39,236 nt of DNA from Dimargaris cristalligena (taxonomy: Eukaryota > Kickxellomycota > Dimargaritomycetes > Dimargaritales > Dimargaritaceae), in assembly GCA_027576995.1 (NCBI GenBank), contig JANBQC010000247.1, positions 1 through 39,236 of the forward strand. The letters are read 5' to 3'. A model generated the notes under the pieces. The model was not told the DNA's origin and made no database searches. It saw nothing but the letters and a program-made list of their open reading frames with translations. Made by a program: the position numbers and the translations under genes. Positions 1 to 11,521 of the stretch are shown here, piece by piece. How positions within the stretch are numbered: the stretch's first letter is position 1; every line of letters begins with the position of its first letter.

Positions 1-10
1 GAATGATCTC

Positions 11-75
11 ATGATAGCAGAATAAACTAACGTAATTGGGTGAAGATAGGATAGAATAAAGAACACATAGGAACA
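11..75 (-). repeat. Inverted copy of the 29,813-29,879 repeat
   Basis: The reverse complement of this stretch matches 29,813-29,879, sharing the run AGCAGAATAAACTAAC and the following AACATATT. At the other copy the match stops exactly where an LTR beginning TGTGGT starts (29,880), while here the sequence continues differently. This therefore marks the LTR insertion point there. The family is unknown. Confidence 0.55.
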
Positions 76-1304
76 TATTCTTCAACATTGTATTTATATG
101 TAAAATAACAGTCGACCAATAAATATGTGTCCAACATTGTAGATGAAATCAGTATATGCAATTGCCCCGCTGGGAGGGGGAAATGCTTGACACAACACTG
201 AGAAGTTCGACATCACAGGGCATTATTGCTATGGGTGGTTAGCGTATTAATCGCTGATTATCAATTTGGTATATCAGACGTTATTCTATATTTCTGAAAA
301 GTGCTTGAGAGTAAATGTTTAATTAATCACACTAATCCTTTACTGTCTCTGACTCCATTATTAACAGACACTGTTTGGCCAGCACTAGGAGGAAAAATGA
401 CACTCCTGGTAGAGTCTGTGAAACTCAGCCAGTGTAAGTATACTGCCTGAGCAGTCAATGGAACCATAGATAAACATAATGCCATGGCTATTCAAGTGTT
501 TTGGTAATGGATTACTTTGATTTATTAAAGGTTTGTAGGCTTGGTTACCATGTGATTGAAATTTGGTAGTCATCCATGGGTATTCCGTAGTATTTTTGGT
601 GAATTTTTATTTATATCCCATTTTACTATTATTGGTTTTTAATTTTAGTTAGTCTATTTATAATAATGAAGAAAAGTAGCTTTGTAGCCCAAGAATTGGT
701 GGAAGAGAAAAAATTATCTTCACCAAAGTCTTTCCTCTCTTGCCAAAGGATTGCAGTGTTCTGATGTAATTTCATTAAAGCATTCATGAGCAACTATCAC
801 TTTGATTAGGGCAGCAGTAAACTAAAGAAGGGGTATTTAACCCCACAAATTTTCTTCTAATTTAGGAAGAGGAGAACTGTGACTATAAGATATATTATTT
901 CAGGTACACACAATGTCAGCCCTTCTAATTCAACTTAATCCAGGCATAATGATTGTCCATCCCTATTAGGCCTTATAGTGCCATATTAACCTTCCCATAG
1001 TCACCCCTGGTACTATGGGGCCCTCCTATATCATATAACCCTTCCCCTTCCAGGCCCTGTCTCGTCACACTAATCACTTGAGTGCTGATCCAAAGACTCT
1101 TCCAGTTACCCTCAGAGTCTTCTGGATACTAACAGCAATCTGGTTGGCCTATTCTACCATACCTTAGTCTTAGTAGTATCCTCCTTCAGGGACCTCCCTC
1201 TGGAGTTGTCCCCTGCATATATATAACTGGGCCCCATTGGGACTGGTTAGATTCCTTAACTTATTCTTACCCCCTTAGTTTATCCTAATAAGCTCTATAT
1301 ATCC

Positions 1305-1500
1305 TCACCCCCCTTATATTAACTAGTAAGTGTGCCCCCTGCACATCCCTGGCCTGAACCTGCATTTGCAGCCTTTACTAGTTAGTACCATGTCCCCACC
1401 TAACACAAGGACCTGCTTGGCTGAGTCTAAGCCCCATTTACCATTAGAAGCCTACCCCCAGGACTCTTGACAGGTTAAGAGTGGTTAACCTGGGTAACAC
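1305..1500 (+). repeat. Interspersed repeat, copy 1
   Basis: About 190 bp that recur at 30,587-30,780 in the same orientation. Both copies start near AACTAGTAAGTGT and end with a segment containing AGGACTCTT, AAGAGTGGTTAACC and a GG(T/C)AACAC end. No coding potential is visible. CpG is missing from both copies. It could be a solo LTR or a non-autonomous element; terminal repeats are not clear. Confidence 0.6.
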
Positions 1501-2899
1501 TCAATAAATTGAATCTATTAAACCATCCTTTGTTTATTCTATGAAAGCTAATAGCTGAAGAAGTTGGGTCTGCTATTATCATTAAATAATATTTTGATTA
1601 TTCCTGCCACTGTTTATATTTTCTCTAAAAAATTAACAATTGAAAAAAAAACACTTACTGACTTTATGGACCTATTTTTGAGGCTTATCACCAAAAGACC
1701 TATTGTGATTGTAAACCCTCTAAACCCCAGTACCAGTTTCATTGGCTATATTCACCAGTCAAGTCCCATTGACTCCACCAGGGGTGCCATTTATTAGAAA
1801 TCACCTGACCTATTACAATTCTCATTCAGCTCTTGTGAATACTATTTTATTCACTTTACAATGACTGTGTCCCCTTCTGGTTATGGGTGCATCCTCTATT
1901 CAATAAAACAACTCAACTGGAGTTGTTGGTTTCTCTTTGCGGCTTTCTTCCATATTCATTACTATTTTTCTTAGTAATTTTTCTCTCATACAATAAAGCT
2001 AGTGGTTTTCATTTATTCTTCATTCATTTGAAACATTCTAACACCATTTTCCCACCTAGTGTTGGCCCAACACAGCACTAAAAATAGAATAATAGCTAAT
2101 ATATTAATTCATTTATATTAATATTTATTTAAGGGTGATATCCATTAAAGTGTGCTGTCCATAATCCCCTATTTTTATAATAATATAGGGCCTAAACAGG
2201 AGTGTCCAAGGTAGCCCCACTGGCTTCTTCTGTGCAAATTATACAGCTTAACCATGCTAATAGCCAATGTAGATCTATTGATTGATATTTCATTATATAT
2301 TACATGGGACTGGATTTGATGTTCTTGAACCCAAGATATATTAACTAATAAAGCCTTAGACAATTGTATAAGGGTTAGTGAAATTTGGATATGATTAAAT
2401 AATATATTTTATAGCTGAATTTCATTAAACAGTAGGTTTATAGTATTACGTGGCAATGGGGGCCAAATGGGACATTACATAGCCAGTTTATTGTATAAGG
2501 ATGTCAAAGGAAAGTCCCTCCCAGAGCTAGGGGGAAGCGGGAGCTCTTTGTTTTGATACCAACTGGCTAAATAAGCCCGTCCTGCTAACTGTTGCACTAA
2601 TGCTGCTATTGGTCAAATGGGTCATTACAATACTACAAGCCTGCCATATGCTTAGCACACGGGAGTGAACCAATCCTACACGTCTCTCCAGTTGCTATTT
2701 AGTATTGGTTAGACCCTCCCCCCTTATCCAGTTGAATACATATAGGGCCATGGAATACCCAACCATTCCCTGTTTTTGGGCAACTCGATGCCAGTGCCTG
2801 AATAAAGCCTGCCTAAGTAATGTGGTGGTAAATATAAGGAAGGGAAAAAATAAACCATAGATAGGTTCAAGCAATACTCCCAATAGCACAAAATCTAAA

Positions 2900-3870
2900 T
2901 CACTCTATTAGAGGGTTGGCGACAGCTCGTATTGAATAAAGGAATGGCGATTTGGTTAATAAAAAAACGACGTCTCCGAAGCCACGCTGAACTGGTGCAG
3001 TGGATGCTTGTGTATTTCTGGTGATAGACCCATTGAATGCAACATATGGGGGATTCAACGGGAACCCCAAGGTCGATGTATGGCTACACTGCTTTTGTGA
3101 CCCCCTCCTACTAAAGATAGCATCCATCGAAGAGGGGTAGTACTTCCGTGGTGGATTATAGATACTACGCCAGTCAATAGGTATAATCATACCTTTTCGA
3201 TAAAAAAAATGCATCTAGCATTAGCGCAAATGTATAGTATATCTTTCGGTGGGGCATCCTCGATTTCCTCAATTGGGGAAAATTCCAAGTGCCCCACGTA
3301 TCATTTTTTTACTAGCAAATTCCACCGCTTTCCGCTGCCCCTATCCGACAAGCTTCCTTTATTTCTAACCCTCTTGGTATATTTCCAGCCATCATACCTC
3401 TCATCCGAAGTGAGATAACCATAGGTTTTACAGCGACCGCTAGTCAGTGTTAAACTGCCACCATTGAGTTGTGGTCGGGTAACTAATATAGCGAATCGGG
3501 CCATCTGTTAGTGCACTAATGCCCCAGAGGTCGCCAATAGTAAGACCGTGCCACGCAATGGGGTTCTCGGTGAAGGTCTGCGTGTAACAAATGCACACTG
3601 GCTTGGTTTTAGTGACCAAAAGCCTCATATATTTTGCATGTTGTACAAGCTCCATAAAAAGGCACGGGAGAGGGTCATACTTAGGGTGGCTGGGGATGCT
3701 GGGGGGCGATGGAAGAATTCCCTCCCAGCCAGCCGTCTGCCTACAGTGCGCCAGTGTCGATGAAGCTGAGGTAAAAATACTCGAGGGACTAGGTCAAGTA
3801 TGGTAATTATTTGTGTAAACTACCACATGCGACCCTATCCCCAAGATGGTTTCCCGTACATATAAGTACA
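2900..3870 (-). pseudogene. Possible broken protein-coding remnant, function unknown
   Basis: Three minus-strand frames follow one another: 3,655-3,440 (ATG start), 3,504-3,301 and 3,214-2,900. They overlap or abut in different frames, as expected of one gene broken by indels or containing unrecognised introns. Their composition (mixed polar and aromatic residues, for example GWKYTKRV and DLWGISALTDG) looks more protein-like than the AT-rich block to the left, and CpG content is higher. I recognise no family. An alternative is unrelated chance frames. The same interval carries the upstream region of the gene at 4,018. Confidence 0.22.
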
Positions 3871-3881
3871 CGCCCCAACGC

Positions 3882-3888
3882 TATATAA
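3882..3888 (+). promoter_or_regulatory. TATA box of the 4,018 gene
   Basis: TATATAA lies 130 bp before the ATG at 4,018, a plausible core-promoter position. A second candidate, TATAAG, sits near 3,860. The next signal-peptide gene at 13,396 has a TATA box at a similar distance. Confidence 0.45.
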
Positions 3889-4017
3889 CTCCCATTCTTC
3901 CTATCCCCAACTCCCTTGACTATTTTTCCCCTAGACGAATGTATTTACGCCGATCTCCCTTCCTACCAGCACTCGTTGCTATTTAGTAGATTATCACGAC
4001 GACCCCAACTTGCATCT

Positions 4018-5758
4018 ATGAAACTATCGGATACCCATTTTTTAAGCCTGACCACTCTGGGTCTCTCGTTCTGGCTTGAAGCACAGACAGCGTTATCCGC
4101 ACCGGCCAACGGCGTGAATCATTTAGAAAAACTTCCTTCTGAGGTTCTCTACAACGTCATCAATGATGTATACTTTGAAACCCGAGATGCATTGGCCCAA
4201 ACATCAACGATTCTTAGTGCTGCTGTCAATAAGCATCCATACGAACAAACTATCGTAAGTCACACGTCGGGAAATGAAGAGAATTGTAAAGTCTCGGTAT
4301 ATTTAAGCCAACACGGAGAGGGTATTCCGACCCATAATTTATCCGAAATCATATTTTAGAATGCATGGCTAGCTGGCTTAACCTTGGCTGACACTAACCT
4401 CATTTTAACCCCTCGCCACTGGTTCATCCTGTTTGACCCCGTGTGTACTTTTACTCGTTTTAACCGACCATGAACAGGGCAAGTATATGGCTATGTGCAA
4501 AGGTTTGGCTTTATCGGAGGCCAACAAACCGCTCGTTGAGGGGTTGGAACGCCCGGAGCAGATTTGGCAGCAACTGATTCACCAACCCTTATTCACCACA
4601 CTATTCGTAAATAGTTATTCAAACCAGGGGGATATGCTTCAGTACATGAGCGATTCTACCCGACAGACCGAAGAAAACAAGCGGTGGTCTGAAATTTATG
4701 ACTACTATGCATATCTTAAGGATAACCGGGATGACCCAATCTTCCAGAAAGACGCCTGGCGGTTCATTGATCTCACCTCATTGAAACGACCGGCCCTAGT
4801 TCCACAGCTACCCCTAATGGCCATAGTGGACGACCTGGTCGACCCTATGCATATCCTACAGGTACTCGATGTTCTAACTGGCCCGGGCATGCATGATTTG
4901 GGACAGGAGGGCATGGAACACACCGAATGGAATCGGATAGCCAACTTGGGTCGCAGTAAGGTTAACGGCCTGCGGGTCGATTTACATATAGCTAAACTTT
5001 CGTTGGAGGTGTTTAATACGTTGGTCAATTTAATCCTGGTTCGGCTGGCCACTACAGGACGATTTAACGATATGGAAGCATTTGTACTCAATCTTAAACC
5101 CTCCGTAGAGGCACACCACTCCGGCAATCATATTCAGTCGGATTATGCTTACCAGAAGACCAATCGCTTTGCGATTGTATTGGCCGCTATGTTTGGCGAG
5201 ACCCATGCCCTTGGCACCTTTACGGGCGTTTTTGATTTGTTATTGAACTTTTTTTCGGAGAATAGACGACTCGCCAATCAATGTCCCCTAGTTTACGAAA
5301 TGCAGGCCTACGGTCTAGACCACGGTGCGGAATACTTAGCGTCGGTCTGGGGCTGTCCTTTGACCCATGGAGAGTTTGTAAGAGTGACCGAAGTGGCACC
5401 TATTATCGAAAATCTAGCCGAGGTCGCCCATGCAGATGACCAGGAAGATGATGATGGTTTAAATGATTGGGACCAAGGGCTAACCATAGATTTTGTCATC
5501 CCAAATTATCTCCACCTTCAGAACAATGGCCAAATCGGCATCTTGATACCAATATCGGGTTTTAATGAACAGGACAAGGCCTGCTTGCCTGACTTGGGCC
5601 CCCAAAAGCCTGATGCCTTCGATGTCAATCTTTTTGCGCGCCAGTTAAACCCCGAAAACTTCGAAAGTCTTCAACATTTAGTGAGCCTTGGTTTTCAGCG
5701 TTTTGGGGACCAAGGCTATGAACGGGTATCAATTCAAAATCTTACAGCTAATAATTAA
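4018..5758 (+). CDS. Putative secreted protein with F-box-like N-terminal stretch
   Basis: Two exons, 4,018-4,254 and 4,478-5,758, give 505 residues. The donor is GTAAGT, the acceptor GAACAG, phase 0, and the intron is 223 nt. The ATG at 4,018 is chosen because it opens a hydrophobic leader (residues 1-28, about FLSLTTLGLSFWLEAQTALSA) that looks like a signal peptide. Residues 36-79 resemble an F-box helix set (LEKLPSEVLYNVIND, then RDALAQTSTILSAAV), which is usually intracellular, so leader and F-box are at odds. The rest is helical-looking and unrecognised, with an acidic stretch (DDQEDDDGLNDWDQG) near residue 400. No transmembrane segment is seen after the leader. Intron borders are by inspection. 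The function is not known; an orphan, fast-evolving secreted family is an alternative to an F-box protein. Confidence 0.72.
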
Positions 5759-6024
5759 GCCAATATCTAGTTTTGAATTTATTTGTCAAACTCTTCCGGT
5801 TGTTTTGGCCATTTTTTTACACTAGTTATAGATGTCGTAGGCTAAATTCCACAATATGCTAAATGGCTACGCTTCGGACAAGTTTACAAGAGCTAACACA
5901 CAGGCAGTTGATGCGAAGGGCGCTTTATAGATAAGAATAAGGGAGATATCTAATAGATTGAGTTAACTATAAAAGGGGGTATAGAATAAATGGTAATTAA
6001 CTGAAGAGTAACTATAGGAATTGG

Positions 6025-6044
6025 CTCGGCTTTATATAGCCGAG
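6025..6044. other. Perfect 7-bp hairpin
   Basis: CTCGGCT (6,025-6,031), a six-base loop TTATAT, then AGCCGAG (6,038-6,044). It is GC-rich in an AT-rich setting. No T-run follows, so a Pol III terminator role is not supported. Confidence 0.5.
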
Positions 6045-6173
6045 TAGACTAATGGTAAAGGCATCAAACCGGTATAGAAGATGCTGGAAAACGCTACTAG
6101 ATAGTAATATAAATGATAACTAATAATAGACGGGTATATAATGAAGGTGATATATAGAATATGTGAATCGAGT

Positions 6174-6260
6174 GGCGGGAATGGCTGAAGGATGCTGATC
6201 CTTCAACAAGGCCGAATTCCCGCGCCTCCTTGATAGAACTAGGTGATGATGACACCTAGT
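6174..6260. ncRNA. Candidate structured RNA: two adjacent strong hairpins
   Basis: The first hairpin (6,174-6,226) pairs GGC, GGGAAT, GGC and TGAAGGAT with their complements in order: 20 base pairs around a GCTG loop, with small bulges only on the 3' side. The second (6,238-6,260) pairs ACTAGGTG with CACCTAGT around the loop ATGATGA. A hairpin at 6,025-6,044 lies upstream. Pairing this complete is unlikely by chance in AT-rich DNA. No match to tRNA, hammerhead, C/D or H/ACA rules could be completed. It could instead be a palindromic DNA element or a transposon end. Confidence 0.3.
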
Positions 6261-6412
6261 CCTTCATAGGTAGTAGGCTTTAATCCTTTAGATTATTAAG
6301 CACGACAATAGATATTTAGATGGTTAAATTTTAGTTATACCCCGATTGGAGCCATGTAGCTATCCAGTTTATACCCCAATAAATAACAGTGCGTAATAGC
6401 CCCCAAACAACG

Positions 6413-6420
6413 TCACGTGA
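6413..6420. promoter_or_regulatory. TCACGTGA E-box palindrome upstream of POLE2
   Basis: An 8-bp palindrome of the bHLH type (Cbf1-like in fungi), 281 bp before the POLE2 ATG. The same octamer occurs upstream of the helicase gene at 12,055-12,062. Binding is inferred from the motif only. Confidence 0.35.
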
Positions 6421-6700
6421 TAGTTTGAAGCCCAAAGAGCCTACAATGCTTGGATTATTAAAAACAATGCTCTTGTGAACCACAACAAGGGGAGTAGGGG
6501 GGTTGGTTGGCTACTTAGTTTAGATTAGAAGTGAACGAGTTACCCATTTCGTGACTAGTCAAACCTTTACACCCCACGCAATACTACCCATTTTCCCATT
6601 GTATAGTTATCAAACAGTTTTTACGGAGCCAATTTCGATTGACCATACTTTTATTTATTCAGTTGGTGCCTAGCCCAACTATAAATATAACCCCGGCACC

Positions 6701-8684
6701 ATGTCAGTCCAACAGCAAATCTTTCGCACCTTTACCAAGATTCACGGATTGTCATTGCGGGCGGACGCCTCCCAGTATATTCAGAGCATTCTAGCCGAAC
6801 TGCAAATCAGTCCCGTCGAAATCCCCGACTGGCTCAACTCGGTCGCCACTCTATGGCTGAAGCGCGAAGGTAAATGTTTACACTAAAGTAGGGCAATTCC
6901 CAAGTTCACTTCAATATTGACGAATGCCGATAAACTTGGCCGGTTCAATTACCCCCATTTATATAACCCATAGTACCCCTTTTTGCAGTGCCCCCCCCCA
7001 TTACCTACGGGGAAGGGCGAGGGGTATCCACAAGCAGAACGGGTAAGCGGCCCGTCTCTCCACGAGCCTATACTATGGTGTATCGTTGGACCCTCTATTA
7101 ATCCAAGATCGCTCTTGTTTCGTTAACTACTCTTCCCTTGCTACAACCATTACAGTCGAGACCTCCATTGTGGAGCTAGAGCCTCTCAAAATCATCATAT
7201 CGGCCAAACTACAAACCCACCAAGTATCGATCATCGAACCCCACCATGACAGCCTTGATCCAACGCTGGCTGATTCCGGACTCGACTCCGACCTGGGCTT
7301 AGAATGGGCCGAACCACGGTCGAGCCGGGGTCTGGCGGATGTAGATATCCGGGATCACTTCCACATCATTGACGCCTTTAGTATCCCCCGGTGGAAGTAC
7401 GACTCCCTGCGAAAAACGTTTATGCGCTACAGCGAGCCGCCCCGGCTGCTCGGTAGTGCCGATAACAAAGCCGAAATTTTCCAAGACCGGTACGACCTTA
7501 TTCGGCAGCGAATTCTACGCAACGAACACTTTGCCAGTTCCTGGAGTGTCGCCGGTGACGACGACCGGATCTGTCGGTTAGACACGGTGGAGGCTCTCCA
7601 GGGCCGCGACGGGGAATCCTTCATGCTATTCGGGATGCTCAGCCAGCTGGAGGAAGGTGCGCTGAGTCTCGAGGACCGGTACAAGTCGATCAAACTCGAC
7701 CTGAGCCGGATTTCGGCCCAGAACCAGTCCACCGGTCTATTTACCGAAAACAGTTTCGTGCTGGTGGAGGGTCTGTATGAAGACGGTTTATTCCATGCCG
7801 AGGCGATTGGTTTGCCACCCCCGGAACCGGCCCGGGTGACCAAAGCCCAGTTTACCAAGACCAATTTCTTCGGCGGTCCCCCAGAAATCCAGGACGCCTC
7901 CATCCTCCAGCAGATTCAGGATGAGTTTGCGGAAGCTTCCATAGTTATCCTCTCCGACGTGTGCCTGGATTCTCCCGCCGTACTCAATAAGCTAAAGGCC
8001 CTTTTCCGTGGGTTTGAAGCCTCGTCGATCCCCCTTGCCTTTGTCCTATGCGGTAATTTTTCGGCCGAACCCTTCGTCATATCGGGCCCGGATACCCAAC
8101 GCTACAAACGGTTATTCGACAACTTGGCGACTATTATCCAGAGCTTCAAGCGATTGGCCCAGACCAGTTATTTCATATTTATCCCGGGTCCGAACGACCC
8201 GTGGTCGAGCGATCTTTTGCCCCGACCGGCCATCCCGGATTTCTTCACCAGCTCCCTCCGCTCCAAACTTTCCCGGTGCGTATTTGCAAGCAACCCCTGT
8301 CGAATTAAGTACTGCAACCGCGAACTGGTATTCGCCCGACAGGATATTATGAATAAGCTGCGCCGGAACTGCGTCATCGTGCCCACCGATCATGAAGGAA
8401 CGACAAATGTCAAACGACATCTGGTCCGTACCTTGATTGACCAGTCTCATCTGTGTCCGCTGCCCCTCCGTACCGCTCCGGTATACTGGGCCTATGATTA
8501 CGCCCTACGTCTCTACCCCATACCGGACCTTCTGGTGCTGGCCGATAAGTACGAAACCTACTCGGTGGACTACGAGGGCTGTCATTGCATTAATCCCGGT
8601 TCGTTTGTGACCAACGACTTTAGCTTTTACGTGTATTACCCATCGAGTGGTGAAACGCAGTTTAGCAGCATTCCCACTGAGTGA
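6701..8684 (+). CDS. DPB2: DNA polymerase epsilon subunit B (Dpb2/POLE2)
   Basis: This is the non-catalytic second subunit of the leading-strand replicase, which links Pol epsilon to the CMG helicase. Three exons are proposed: 6,701-6,869, 6,989-7,042 and 7,156-8,684 (583 residues). Donors are GTAAAT and GTAAGC, acceptors GCAG and TACAG, both introns phase 1. Exon 1 encodes the N-terminal helical domain (FTKIHGLSLRADA). The large exon carries the OB-fold and inactive calcineurin-like phosphoesterase region: FGMLSQLEEG, LSDVCLD, LCGNFS, PGPNDP (about 418-423), CRIKYCNRE, YWAYDYALRLYP and a C-terminal INPGSF. Length is close to animal POLE2 and shorter than budding yeast Dpb2. An in-frame TAA at 7,044 rules out a simple extension of the long frame, which is why the 54-nt middle exon is needed. 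The gene is tail to tail with the helicase gene, 283 bp away. Confidence 0.9.
6989..7042 (+). other. 54-nt middle exon of POLE2 (predicted)
   Basis: It sits between TTTTGCAG and GGTAAGC and keeps phase 1 on both sides. It adds 18 residues, and across its junction with exon 3 the reading (STSRTVETSIVEL) lines up with the poorly conserved linker after the POLE2 N-terminal domain. It includes a C9 run, so an indel there would change the model. Confidence 0.6.
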
Positions 8685-8967
8685 TCTTATTTTCCAATTC
8701 CAGGCCATTTATCACCAAGCTTCGCCAATAAATATACTATTCCAAAGATTGATTTCAGCCGAAATATATAGCGGCAATAGTGAAAAGTGCGATGTTATTA
8801 TGTTCCCTAGTAGCCGATATCGTGATCGTCCCAATTCTTAAGTGTATTTAGATTATAATAAAAAAGTGGAGGTAAAAAGCCCGAGAATAATACAGACCGA
8901 GAGACCGACGAAAAGATGGATTCCCAAACTAGGACAGCCTAAGGCATTCAGTAAGTTGATTCGTGGT

Positions 8968-11521
8968 TTAATCCTGCAGGAGTTGAAGCGCTAACGCTTC
9001 TTCGTCGGCCAGACCCATGGGTTGACCAAAGGATATGACCCCCCGCCCGGACTCCGACCCGGTCGAAACGGCAGGGGATGTATTATTCGCCTCGTCGTCG
9101 CTGTAGACATCACTACCACCGCCGTAGTCACTACCCGAATCTTGATCACTTCCCCCGGGTGAAGCCAGCGTTGCCTCGCCGTCTCCAGCCCCAGAGCCCA
9201 AGCCCATGGCTTCGCGTTCACGCTGGCGGATCTTGAGCCGTTTCGCCTGGCGCCGCTGTTTGGCCTCCTGTTTATCCAACGCATCGTGTTCCGCGACCCC
9301 GGCCCGTTCACGCTGCATGCGCTCCGCAATCTTCGCTGCCAGGGGACCTTCCTCCTGGGCCACCTCAGCTTCGCTCTTGAGACCGTAGCCGTGGAGTTGC
9401 TGCCCTTCGTCGTCGAAAAGCACCTTGTCGTTATGGACGACCTTCTGTTGCTTCTTCCGCTGCCGGGCCTGTTGGCGACGGCCCTGCTTGGGGGCGGGCT
9501 GGTACTCCTCAATGAGAGAATCAACCCCTTCTTCGACTGGGATGACGCGCTTCACCACAAAAATGTCCTCATCCTCGTTGTCCGAGACTGGGCCATCCAG
9601 GTGGTCGGACCGATCCACCAGTTTAGCGTAGTGGTCCGCCAAAACGGTGGTGTTCTTCCGGTTGAACATGCGGTCGGCCTTATTTTTGGGACGGTCCGGT
9701 TTGTCGGTGTCCTGCTTCTCCCCCTCTTCGACATCCTCATCCTCCTGTTCACTGTCACTCAGGACAGCTGGTAGTTGGTTTTGGTTCTTTGACTTGGATT
9801 TCTACGGAAATAAAGTACATGGGTAAAACCCGTCCATATAGATTGGTATACAGTGGCCAGATGCACAGTTGGTTAGTTGCGAAACAAAAGAAAAGGGTGC
9901 CGATAATAAAACCCGCGTCGTCTACATGGGCCAACTATTTATTAAAGCACTCTTAAATTGACAGTCATGGGAATGGAAATGGCGTAGGTAATCCAATTAC
10001 GCCCTTCATGAGCGAGGGAGGGGGTTACACACTTACCTTGATCATGGTGATCTTTGGGGCACCCGACAGACCCAAAGACTCGGCGAATTCGTCGGCGGGC
10101 ATCGCATGGACATCGAAAACCTCCTTGTCCTTCTGTAAATGGATGGATTTCATATAAGTCACAAAGGCCTTTTGGGCCAGGTATTTGATTTCGGGTTCCT
10201 GGAAGCACAGAAACTGCAGTTTCTGTTTGGTGGCCAGAGTACGGTTTTCCTTGACCTTAATGGACTCAATTGGTACACGCTTCTCGCGCAATTTCGTCAC
10301 CATACTGGTCTCTTCGGAAGGGAGTAGTAAGAGCAGACCGTTCCCTTCGGATTCGTACCGCGCGGTCCGACCGACACGGTGAATGTAGGTCGCCACATCT
10401 TCAGGGCAATCCATCTGAATAACCCAGTTCACTTCGGGGAAATCCAAACCACGGGCGGCGACATCCGTCGCCAGCATGATAGCATGTTTAGTGGCCAGGA
10501 ATTTCTCGAAAATTTCGACGCGGCGGAACTGGTTCTGGCGGCCGTGCAGCTGCAGGAGGCGAAAGCCGGGCTCAAGGCGGGTAAACGCCTCGTATAGATA
10601 GCGGACCTGCTTACAAGTAGACATAAACACCAGAATTTTGGTATTGGGGTGGGCCTTGAGGAACGAGAATAGGAAATCGATTTTCTGGTGAAGTTCACAG
10701 AGAAGGTAGTGCTGCGAGAGTTTGGTGGGAGTGCTAGTCTCGGATTTGTCGTGAACGGCCACGTATTCCGGGTCCCGGAGACTAAGTCGGGCCAGATCTT
10801 TAACCGATTTGGTTTGGGTGGCGGAAAAGAGCCAAGTGTGCCGGTCCCTGGGCAGGTTCTCTATAATGGCGTTGAGGGTGGATTTGAAGCCCATGTCCAG
10901 AATACGATCGGCCTCGTCCAGGATGAGCACTTTTAAGTTGTCACAGTCGAAGTTGGGGGTTTCATTCATGTGCTGCAACAGACGCCCGGGGGTACAGATG
11001 ATAATATTAAGCCCCACGATCCGCTTTTGCTCTTCCTTGAGGTTTTTGCCGCCGATGATTAAACCGGCGGAGAAGGAATGGTTGCGCCCCACTTTGGTCA
11101 ACACGTTAAAGATTTGGACGGCCAATTCCCGGGTCGGGGCGATAATCATGGCACCGATGCCGTCTTCGCGCGACCACCGTTCCCGATACAGAATTTCAAG
11201 CATGGGCACGAGAAAGGCCAATGTTTTACCACTACCGGTCATGGCCGCGCCGAGGATATCCCGGCGCCGCAGACCCATGGGAATCGCCTTGCGCTGAATC
11301 TCGGTGAGTTCCTGGAATTTGGCCCTCTTGAGGCCTTCGGCCGTAAGCTTCGAAATCGGAAGGGTGTCGAAGATAAAGGTCGAGCCATCACCGACCGCCG
11401 TGCTCGGAGGGGAGAAATTCATGGCCCGCTCTTCCAGCTGCACCATTTCCTGTTGCTCCTGGTCGCGGAGCTTTTTACGCTGCTCACGCACCGCGTTGTT
11501 ATTTTTCCGTTTGAGGGACAT
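8968..11521 (-). CDS. DBP4: DEAD-box RNA helicase Dbp4/DDX10 type
   Basis: This is a nucleolar ATP-dependent RNA helicase of the Dbp4 (Hca4)/DDX10 class, which in yeast releases U14 snoRNA during early 18S rRNA processing. Two exons, 11,521-10,037 and 9,801-8,968, give 772 residues. The 235-nt intron has a GTAAGT donor, an ACTAAC-like branch site, a CCGTAG acceptor and phase 0. Motifs in order: Q motif (Gln76), AMTGSGKT (93-100), PTREL (129), TPGR (177), DEAD (202-205), SAT (233), TDVAARGLD (about 352) and HRVGRTAR (381-388). A DUF4217-like region follows (about 425-490), including FAESLGLSGAPK, which is diagnostic for Dbp4. Exon 2 encodes the charged tail, with a Lys/Arg/Gln-rich coiled-coil-like stretch and acidic Ser/Asp patches. 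Long antisense frames across this gene are shadows of its GC-rich coding. An additional tiny exon cannot be excluded. Confidence 0.93.
9802..10036 (-). other. Intron of the DBP4 gene
   Basis: 235 nt, GTAAGT donor at 10,036 and acceptor ending CCGTAG at 9,802. It joins the sequence ITMIK to KSKSKNQNQ in phase 0. A CAACTAACC branch-site candidate lies upstream of the acceptor. Confidence 0.8.

Larger units (their letters stand above)
1..2900. repeat. AT-rich repeat debris without an intact gene
   Basis: No convincing gene is visible; open frames are short and interrupted. CpG is almost absent: I find none between about 1,065 and 1,939 and none between 1,942 and 2,448, while genes further on have many. 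Two parts recur elsewhere in the window: bases about 11-75 match 29,813-29,879 in inverted orientation, and about 1,305-1,500 match 30,587-30,780 in direct orientation. A 62-codon frame on the minus strand (573-385) might be a retroelement scrap, but I cannot assign it. The block reads as old transposon sequence decayed by deamination. Confidence 0.6.
5759..6700. other. Intergenic region with hairpins and POLE2 upstream sequence
   Basis: No protein gene is visible. The left part is AT-rich with many TATA-like runs. Three strong hairpins lie at 6,025-6,044, 6,174-6,226 and 6,238-6,260 (separate entries), and a TCACGTGA palindrome at 6,413-6,420. No tRNA B-box could be fitted. Confidence 0.6.

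Noticed and set aside
6025..6260. tRNA, C/D or H/ACA snoRNA, or hammerhead ribozyme
   Set aside because: No cloverleaf with T-loop GTTCNANNC, no paired C and D boxes at stem ends (the TGATGA lies in a hairpin loop), no ACA tail, and no hammerhead core with GAAA.
6680..6687. TATAAATA as the POLE2 TATA box
   Set aside because: It lies only 13 bp before the ATG, too close for transcription starting about 30 bp downstream.
7086..8684. A complete POLE2 gene beginning at the long frame's first possible codon (7,086)
   Set aside because: The codon there is TTG, an in-frame TAA lies just upstream, and the true N-terminal domain is encoded at 6,701-6,869 with matching splice phases.
9286..9774. 162-codon plus-strand ORF
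   Set aside because: It is antisense to the well-supported second exon of DBP4 and arises from its GC-rich, charged-codon composition.
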